A DNA stretch of 7,010 bases from Oscillospiraceae bacterium (GTDB lineage Bacteria; Bacillota_A; Clostridia; Oscillospirales; Ruminococcaceae): assembly GCA_017848205.1 (NCBI GenBank), contig JAGDDO010000482.1:1-7010 (forward strand), written 5' to 3'. Shown in pieces: positions 1 through 3,967 of the stretch (positions are counted from its first letter, which is position 1; every line of letters begins with the position of its first letter). Below the pieces are notes generated by a model, which was not told the DNA's origin, ran no database searches, and saw only the letters and a list, made by a program, of their open reading frames with translations. The position numbers and the translations under genes are program-made.

Positions 1-194
1 CCGGGAAACTGTATCAACGGCAGCGTTTATCCGATAATAGCAGCGCCTGATAAGTGCGATTCGGTAATTATCCTTCCGAAGAAATACTGGACGGGCGAAT
101 TTACTGCGTGGAAGACGGGGCTTTCTTGAGGATATTGAAAGCGGACCGGACGGAGCAGCTTCTGACGGACGTTAAAGTTATAATCAAAATTTAG
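1..194 (+). pseudogene. 3' end of an unidentified gene, apparently frameshifted
   Basis: I do not recognise this protein. Frame 1 is open from the window edge to a TGA at 127-129 and reads as a plausible C-terminus (PGNCINGSVYPII..., ending WKTGLS). Frame 3 is open from 54 to a TAG at 192-194 and also reads like real protein (ILDGRIYCVEDGAFLRILK, then a tail ending VKVIIKI). One missing base in the G run at 117-120 would join the two as WKTG-AFLRILK and carry the frame to 194. So this is either a gene ending at 129, a gene with a -1 frameshift (real or a sequencing error), or a decayed 3' end. A strong terminator begins 4 bases after the TAG, which favours 194 as the original gene end. The 5' part lies outside the window, so no function can be given. 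Confidence 0.4.
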
Positions 195-197
195 AAA

Positions 198-245
198 AAT
201 CAGGTTCAGTCTACGTGTTTGCGTTGACTGAACCTGATTCGTTTT
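198..245. terminator. Bidirectional intrinsic terminator
   Basis: A perfect 14-bp stem (198-211 with 226-239, AATCAGGTTCAGTC against its reverse complement) encloses a 14-nt loop. On the plus strand it is followed by CGTTTTG, a modest U tract. On the minus strand it is followed by TTTCTAAATTTT, which is better. It sits between the convergent 3' end of the left-edge gene and the minus-strand peptidase gene, as expected for a shared terminator. Confidence 0.75.
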
Positions 246-260
246 GTATTTGAAATGTTT

Positions 261-375
261 TAGGGAAACGCTGATTTATTCATAAATCAGCGCGGGGCTT
301 CGGGGCGAAGCCCCGCAAATCCCACCTTCGGAAATCCGGCGAAGCCGGATTTCCGATTTAATCAGTGTTTCCTTA
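261..375. repeat. MITE/REP-like composite palindromic element
   Basis: Three strong hairpins lie side by side: 269-279 with 282-292 (11 bp), 292-302 with 306-316 (11 bp, GCGGGGCTTCG stem, GGG loop) and 329-340 with 344-355 (12 bp, CGGAAATCCGGC stem, GAA loop). The ends are an imperfect inverted repeat: 261-278 matches the reverse complement of 358-375 at 15 of 18 positions (TAGGGAAACGCTGATT against TAAGGAAACACTGATT). Both ends carry TA, which would fit a TA target-site duplication as in IS630/Tc1-type elements; that is inference. No open frame is present, so it would be non-autonomous. It lies in the 3' untranslated region of the minus-strand peptidase gene. Confidence 0.65.
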
Positions 376-400
376 GTAAATGAAGAAATTTCAGAAATTT

Positions 401-416
401 GCGGATTACTATCCGC
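401..416 (-). terminator. Weak hairpin after the peptidase stop codon
   Basis: A 6-bp stem (GCGGAT 401-406 with ATCCGC 411-416) and 4-nt loop lie 12 bases past the peptidase stop on the minus strand, followed by AAATTTCTGAAATTTC. The stem is short and the U tract is broken, so termination here would be inefficient; the stronger hairpin at 198-239 is the likelier end of the transcript. Confidence 0.3.
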
Positions 417-427
417 AGGGCTAAATC

Positions 428-1177
428 TTATATGCCGTAAACGTTGTTAAAGTCTTCTCCTTTATTAAGTCTGTCGATAAGATCCATCAGACCTTCTCTG
501 TGATGAGCTTCCATCCATAATCCGACTTCGTGCTTTGCAATAACATAGTGGAACTGTCTTTCACTTTCTTCTTCGCAATGGAATTCTCCTGGCTCATCGA
601 TATCTTCAAGAGCGGGAACGTTTTTGCCGTTATCAGTTTTTTCAATCCAGCTTTCAAGACTGTAGCGCTCGCGGTAGTCGTTCTGTGTTGCAAGCCCTTC
701 GTCAAACCATATCGGTATAGCCGACCTTGCTTCTTTAGTCAGTCTTGCATGTAATTCTGTATGAGTTATTTCATGAGCAACGATATCCAGGTTAAAGTAT
801 TCGTTTGACAAACAAGTATAATCATGTTTTTTCGGGAATAAAAATGTGTAGGTATCCTTGCCTCCACCGAGCTTCGGCTGAATTTTTTCATTATCATTCA
901 GGATGATAGTTGTATCACTAGCATATGTCAGTTCTCCGTAGAAATCTCTGTCACGGTCTTCAGCTTCATGGATCAGGTTCAGTATTTCATCCTTACTCAT
1001 AGCGTTGTCCTTGTTTACATACACGTTTTCTGTTATTTGTTCAAAATAACTGCGGTATGGCACGGTTAGGATGTAACCATTCTTTGTGAACTGAAAAAAC
1101 CACACTGCTGCACCTGCAAGTAAGATCAGTAATGTTACGACTATCCCTGTGACGACCTTTTTAGCTTTTGTTTTCAT
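428..1177 (-). CDS. Membrane-anchored gluzincin-type zinc metallopeptidase
   Basis: The 249-residue protein starts with a basic N-terminus (MKTKAKK) and one hydrophobic segment at about residues 8-30, acting as signal anchor or uncleaved signal peptide and placing the rest outside the cell. The catalytic core is HEITH at 135-139 (HExxH: two zinc histidines and the catalytic glutamate), followed 21 residues after the second zinc histidine by WFDEGLA (157-163), whose E160 fits the third zinc ligand of gluzincins (peptidase clan MA, 'peptidase MA-like' domains). Two cysteines (C122, C201) could pair outside the cell. The ATG follows AAAGGAG at 7 bases, so the start is secure. The gene stands alone, opposite in direction to both neighbours, with its own promoter and operator-like sites. 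The zincin call is firm; substrate and physiological role cannot be read from the sequence. Confidence 0.85.
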   Translation of the reverse strand: MKTKAKKVVTGIVVTLLILLAGAAVWFFQFTKNGYILTVPYRSYFEQITENVYVNKDNAMSKDEILNLIHEAEDRDRDFYGELTYASDTTIILNDNEKIQPKLGGGKDTYTFLFPKKHDYTCLSNEYFNLDIVAHEITHTELHARLTKEARSAIPIWFDEGLATQNDYRERYSLESWIEKTDNGKNVPALEDIDEPGEFHCEEESERQFHYVIAKHEVGLWMEAHHREGLMDLIDRLNKGEDFNNVYGI

Positions 1178-1222
1178 GTTGTTGCTCCTTTGTTTTTATA
1201 TATAGATTTTGATCCGGACCAT

Positions 1223-1243
1223 CTACTTTGTAATACAAAGTAG
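1223..1243. promoter_or_regulatory. Perfect 21-bp palindromic operator
   Basis: CTACTTTGTA-N-TACAAAGTAG is a perfect 10-bp inverted repeat around one central base. It lies a few bases downstream of the predicted transcription start of the minus-strand peptidase gene, where a bound dimer would block RNA polymerase. The protein that binds it is not encoded in the window. The TGTA-N-TACA core recalls operators of small winged-helix repressors such as PadR; that assignment is a guess. Confidence 0.7.
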
Positions 1244-1253
1244 GTTCGATGAT

Positions 1254-1282
1254 ATTGTAGCACAACTACTATGCTTTGTCAA
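1254..1282 (-). promoter_or_regulatory. Sigma-A promoter of the peptidase gene
   Basis: On the minus strand TTGACA (1277-1282) is a perfect -35 box, followed by a 17-bp spacer and TACAAT (1254-1259), preceded by TGC, an extended -10. Transcription should start near 1247, giving a leader of about 70 nt before the ATG at 1177. So strong a core promoter usually needs repression, which fits the two operator-like sites. Confidence 0.85.
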
Positions 1283-1286
1283 GTAG
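1266..1286. promoter_or_regulatory. Second, degenerate 21-bp operator-like site over the -35 box
   Basis: CTACT-11 nt-AGTAG has the same 21-bp length and outer half-sites as the palindrome at 1223-1243 and matches it at 14 of 21 positions. It covers the -35 hexamer. The centres of the two sites are 43 bp apart, about four helical turns, so dimers would sit on the same face of the DNA. Inner symmetry is poor, so this would be a weaker site or chance. Confidence 0.4.
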
Positions 1287-1563
1287 TGTGGATGAAAAAT
1301 TTGTACGTTTTTTAGAAGGAGAATTTATATCAACAAAAATAAATGCGGATGAAAACAGTGCGCTTGCCGGTTTTCTGAAGTATGTGGATAAAAACTACGA
1401 TTCATTCGAAAATATGTACGGGACGATGGGTTCTTCTTCCGGCGGCAGCGGCGGAAGCTCAGGTTCCGGATCGAGCTGTTCAAGCTGCGGAAGCACATTC
1501 ACAGGTCTCCGGTCAGGGCCGCTTGTGGATTTTACTGATAATATGGCCTTTAAAAGTCTGTAA
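1276..1563 (+). CDS. Small Gly/Ser/Cys-rich protein, probably a 5'-truncated gene remnant
   Basis: I do not recognise the family. The longest reading, 95 residues, starts at TTG 1276; GTG 1288 (VDEKFVRFLEG) is the next option. Neither has a ribosome binding site, there is no in-frame ATG near the 5' end, and a TAG at 1258-1260 closes the frame upstream. Residues 5-50 look like an ordinary acidic, partly helical domain (ALAGFLKYVDKNYDSFENMY). Residues 52-73 are low complexity (GSSSGGSGGSSG, then CSSCG), and the end is ordinary (DFTDNMAFKSL). Gly/Ser/Cys-rich C-termini of this kind occur in membrane proteins with an N-terminal domain missing here. Codon choice looks genuine, and the 5' end runs into the peptidase promoter. 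The best reading is the C-terminal fragment of a gene lost by rearrangement; a real small gene is possible. No terminator separates it from rimP. Confidence 0.4.
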   Translation: MSSSVDEKFVRFLEGEFISTKINADENSALAGFLKYVDKNYDSFENMYGTMGSSSGGSGGSSGSGSSCSSCGSTFTGLRSGPLVDFTDNMAFKSL

Positions 1564-1590
1564 AATTGGTATACCTATAAGAATAAGCTA

Positions 1591-1619
1591 TTGATTTATC
1601 TGAAAATGTGTGGTATAAT
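1591..1619 (+). promoter_or_regulatory. Sigma-A promoter of the rimP-nusA-infB operon
   Basis: TTGATT (1591-1596), a 17-bp spacer and TATAAT (1614-1619), preceded by TGG, form an extended -10 promoter. Transcription should start near 1626, giving a leader of about 60 nt before rimP. It is the only strong promoter I see on this strand ahead of the operon. Confidence 0.85.
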
Positions 1620-1640
1620 ATTGCATAGTATGATAAGATG

Positions 1641-1672
1641 GAAAGGTCGGAATTACTTCCGGCCTTTCGTTT
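1641..1672 (+). terminator. Leader hairpin, candidate NusA-responsive attenuator
   Basis: GAAAGGTCGGAA (1641-1652) pairs with TTCCGGCCTTTC (1657-1668) across a TTAC loop: 12 pairs with one wobble. It is followed by GTTTGT, a short, broken U tract. It lies between the operon promoter and the rimP ribosome binding site. In Bacillus subtilis NusA is known to control its own operon by attenuation without an antiterminator; a hairpin with a poor U tract, of the NusA-dependent kind, in this position fits that. Regulation here is inferred. Confidence 0.55.
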
Positions 1673-1676
1673 GTAT

Positions 1677-1681
1677 GGAGG
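1677..1681 (+). promoter_or_regulatory. rimP ribosome binding site, ambiguous start
   Basis: GGAGG is only 3 bases from the ATG at 1685 but 9 bases from the in-frame TTG at 1691. The spacing favours TTG while codon preference favours ATG; the two proteins differ by two residues. Confidence 0.6.
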
Positions 1682-1684
1682 TAA

Positions 1685-2170
1685 ATGCGTTTGAAGATCA
1701 AAAAATACGGTAATACCGAGCAGAAAATCTTTGGCATAGCTAAACCTATTGCAGATGAACTCGGCTACGACATCTGGGATATTCAGTATGTCAAGGAAGG
1801 TGCTGAATGGTATCTCAGGGTGTTCATTGACAAGGAGGACGGCATCGACATCGACGACTGCGAAGCGATGACAAGACCCCTTAACGATAAACTCGACGAA
1901 CTTGACCCAATTAAGGAAGGCTATATTTTTGAAGTCGGTTCAGCCGGACTTGAAAGGGAGCTTGTAAGAGAAGAACATTTTGAAGCCTGCATGGGTATGG
2001 AAGTAAGAGCGCATCTCTTTATGGCGGTAAACGGCAGCAAGGACGTTATCGGTACGCTTGCCGCTTACGATAAGGAATCTGTAACGATAAAAACAGGAGA
2101 AGAGGAAACAAAGCTTTCTCTTTCCGATATCACATACATAAGACTATACGTGGAATTTGATTTTAATTAA
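1685..2170 (+). CDS. rimP: Ribosome maturation factor RimP
   Basis: RimP binds the pre-30S subunit in the cytoplasm and helps late assembly. The 161-residue length is usual for the family. The N-terminal domain shows the typical ADELGYDIWDIQYVKEG stretch (23-39) and a strand ending LRVFIDKEDGID (44-55), then the helix with DDCEAMTRPLNDKLDE (57-72). The family signature appears as EVGSAGLERELV (83-94), where the usual SPGL has Ala for Pro. The C-terminal domain (about 100-160) is the SH3-like half. The gene opens the operon and is separated from nusA by 25 bases, as in other Firmicutes. The start is ATG 1685 or TTG 1691. Confidence 0.93.
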   Translation: MRLKIKKYGNTEQKIFGIAKPIADELGYDIWDIQYVKEGAEWYLRVFIDKEDGIDIDDCEAMTRPLNDKLDELDPIKEGYIFEVGSAGLERELVREEHFEACMGMEVRAHLFMAVNGSKDVIGTLAAYDKESVTIKTGEEETKLSLSDITYIRLYVEFDFN

Positions 2171-2195
2171 AATTATCCGGAGGTAGATTAAAAAA

Positions 2196-3353
2196 ATGAA
2201 TAAGGGTTTTTTTGACGCACTTAAGGTGCTCGGAGATGAAAACAGCGTTGACATTGAGGTTCTTGCGGAAAAGATAAAGACAGCGCTTATGAAGGCTGTA
2301 AAGAAGGCTTATCCTGACTGCGAAAACATCAACATCAACATCGATCCTGACACAAAGGTTTTCGAGATAAGCATTATCAAGCAGGTAGTTGACGACGAAC
2401 CACTTGACGACAACGAGATCTTCATTGACGATGCAAGAAAGATCGATCCTTCTGCTGAGATCGGCGGAAACGTTGCTGTGAAGATCGATACAGCTCAGTT
2501 CGGCAGAGCGGCTGCACAGGCTGCAAAGCAGCAGATCAAGACTGATCTCCGTGAAATAAACCGTGAAAATCTTCTCAACCAGTTCCAGAGCAAGGAAAAT
2601 GAATGTATCAGCGCAAAGATCACACAGATCGAACCAAGCCGCGGAACAGCTACTCTTGTTTACGACAAGACTGAACTTTATCTCTTCAGGAATGACCAGA
2701 TCCCTGGCGAAGTGCTTAAGGAGGGTCAGACAGTCAAGGTCTACATCACAGGCATCGTAAGCAAGGAAAAGAAGCCTATCGTAAAGATCTCAAGAACTCA
2801 CAAGGATCTTGTAAAGAGACTTTTCGAACTTGAAGTACCTGAAATATACGACGGAACAGTTGAAATAAAGTCAATTTCCCGTGAAGCAGGATCAAGAACA
2901 AAGATCGCAGTATGTTCAAAGAATCCTGACGTTGATGCTATCGGCGCATGTATCGGTCCTAAGAGATCAAGAATCACAAACATCGTTAATGAACTTAATG
3001 GCGAAAAGATCGACATCGTTGTTTACAGTGAAAATCCTGAGGAATTCATTGCAAAGTCACTTGCTCCTTCTGAAGTAACAAAGGTTATGATCGATGAAGA
3101 AGCAAAGGCATGTACAGTAATCGTTCCTGACGGTCAGCTTTCACTTGCAATAGGCAACAAGGGACAGAACGCAAAGCTTGCTGCAAAGCTCACAGGATAC
3201 AAGATAGACATCAAGCCTGTTTCCGAAGCTGCAAAGGCTGCTGAAGAAGCAAAGAATGAAGAACTTGATTTAGCAGAAGACGCTGCCGCAGAGGAAGAAA
3301 CAATTCTTGATCTTCCTGAACTCGACAGCGAACAGGAAACTTCTGAGGAATAA
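2196..3353 (+). CDS. nusA: Transcription termination/antitermination factor NusA
   Basis: NusA binds RNA polymerase near the RNA exit channel and affects pausing, intrinsic termination and antitermination. The 385-residue protein has, in order, the polymerase-binding N-terminal domain (about 1-130, FFDALKVLGDENSVDIEVLAEKI), the S1 domain (about 135-200, ending KISRTHKDLVKRLFE), KH1 (about 203-280) and KH2 (about 281-345, with an intact GNKG loop at 320-323). A short acidic tail (346-385) replaces the extra repeats of E. coli NusA, as usual in Firmicutes. In KH1 the normally GxxG loop reads GPKR (254-257), with Arg for the second Gly; the surrounding DAIGACIGPK and NELNGEKIDIV are conserved. 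GGAGG lies 12 bases before the ATG, a rather long spacing, but no better start exists. Confidence 0.97.
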   Translation: MNKGFFDALKVLGDENSVDIEVLAEKIKTALMKAVKKAYPDCENININIDPDTKVFEISIIKQVVDDEPLDDNEIFIDDARKIDPSAEIGGNVAVKIDTAQFGRAAAQAAKQQIKTDLREINRENLLNQFQSKENECISAKITQIEPSRGTATLVYDKTELYLFRNDQIPGEVLKEGQTVKVYITGIVSKEKKPIVKISRTHKDLVKRLFELEVPEIYDGTVEIKSISREAGSRTKIAVCSKNPDVDAIGACIGPKRSRITNIVNELNGEKIDIVVYSENPEEFIAKSLAPSEVTKVMIDEEAKACTVIVPDGQLSLAIGNKGQNAKLAAKLTGYKIDIKPVSEAAKAAEEAKNEELDLAEDAAAEEETILDLPELDSEQETSEE

Positions 3354-3356
3354 AAA

Positions 3357-3629
3357 ATGGGTGTAAAGAAAATACCTGAAAGAATGTGCTGCGGATGCAG
3401 TACAATGAAACCCAAGAAGGAACTTATCAGAATAGTAAAGACTGTCGACAATGAAGTGAAGCTTGACTTTACAGGCCGTCTTAACGGAAGAGGGGCGTAC
3501 ATCTGTCCCGATAAGGAATGTCTCGCGAAAGCGAGAAAAAACGGACGCATAGCAAGATCCTTCGGATGCGAGATAAGTGACGAGCTGTTTAAGGAGTTTG
3601 AAGATGAACTACAGGGAAAAATTCTTTAA
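3357..3629 (+). CDS. rnpM: RNase P modulator RnpM (YlxR, DUF448)
   Basis: This small cytoplasmic RNA-binding protein was long known as YlxR; in Bacillus subtilis it binds the RNase P RNA and modulates its activity. The 90 residues show the whole family pattern: PERMCCGCSTMKPKKELIRIV (7-27), then GRLNGRGAYIC (40-50), PDKECLAKARKNGRIARSF (51-69). The basic GRGAYIC patch is the conserved RNA-binding signature. Four cysteines (11 or 12, 14, 50, 55) sit as in relatives, possibly holding the fold. It starts 3 bases after the nusA stop; its binding site (GAGG) is inside the end of nusA, so the two are probably translationally coupled. Confidence 0.93.
   Translation: MGVKKIPERMCCGCSTMKPKKELIRIVKTVDNEVKLDFTGRLNGRGAYICPDKECLAKARKNGRIARSFGCEISDELFKEFEDELQGKIL
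3591..3596 (+). promoter_or_regulatory. Ribosome binding site that fixes the ylxQ start
   Basis: AAGGAG, 7 bases before ATG 3604, lies inside the end of rnpM. It rules out the earlier in-frame ATG at 3577, which has no binding site and would add nine residues unlike the family. Confidence 0.8.
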
Positions 3630-3936
3630 TCTTTTCACAATGTGTGCAAAGTCCGGCAGCCTCGCAAAGGGTTTCGACGTTTCAAAAGAATCAGTTACCG
3701 GAGGAAAAGCAGCCTGCGTTATGGTAACGTCAGACGTTTCCCCGAAAACTCTCAAGGAAACAGCTTTCATGTGTAAAAGCCACGGTGAAGTACCGTTAGT
3801 GGAACTTCCTTTTACCATGGAGGACATAGGAAACAGTATCGGACGCAAGGCAGGCGTTATGGCAGTATGCGATGCGGGATTCGCCCGTAAACTAAGGGAA
3901 TACGCAGAACAGGCACGTGAGGAAAATAACGTCTGA
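3604..3936 (+). CDS. ylxQ: L7Ae-family RNA-binding protein YlxQ
   Basis: YlxQ is an L7Ae/L30e-type protein expected to bind kink-turn-like RNA. It is 110 residues, close to the family norm of about 100. It shows the N-terminal helix and loop (FFNLFTMCAKSGSLAKGFD, 7-25), the strand KAACVMVTSDVSPKT (35-49), the VPLVELPFTMEDIGNSIG stretch (63-80) and the conserved end of the RNA-binding face, GRKAGVMAVCDAGFARKL (80-97). The start at 3604 overlaps rnpM by 26 bases, implying translational coupling. infB follows after 31 bases. This rnpM-ylxQ pair between nusA and infB is a hallmark of Firmicutes. Confidence 0.92.
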   Translation: MNYREKFFNLFTMCAKSGSLAKGFDVSKESVTGGKAACVMVTSDVSPKTLKETAFMCKSHGEVPLVELPFTMEDIGNSIGRKAGVMAVCDAGFARKLREYAEQAREENNV

Positions 3937-3950
3937 AAATATATAAAATC

Positions 3951-3956
3951 AGGAGG
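3951..3956 (+). promoter_or_regulatory. infB ribosome binding site
   Basis: AGGAGG is a perfect Shine-Dalgarno sequence but lies 11 bases from the ATG at 3968, longer than usual. No in-frame start codon lies closer to it. Confidence 0.75.
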
Positions 3957-3967
3957 TATCTTATAGA

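Noticed and set aside
261..375. CRISPR array or riboswitch
   Set aside because: The hairpins differ from one another and have no regular repeat-spacer pattern, and there is no downstream gene on the plus strand for a riboswitch to control.
3577..3603. Earlier in-frame ATG for ylxQ
   Set aside because: It has no binding site, would lengthen the overlap with rnpM, and the added residues do not match the family. AAGGAG before ATG 3604 is decisive.
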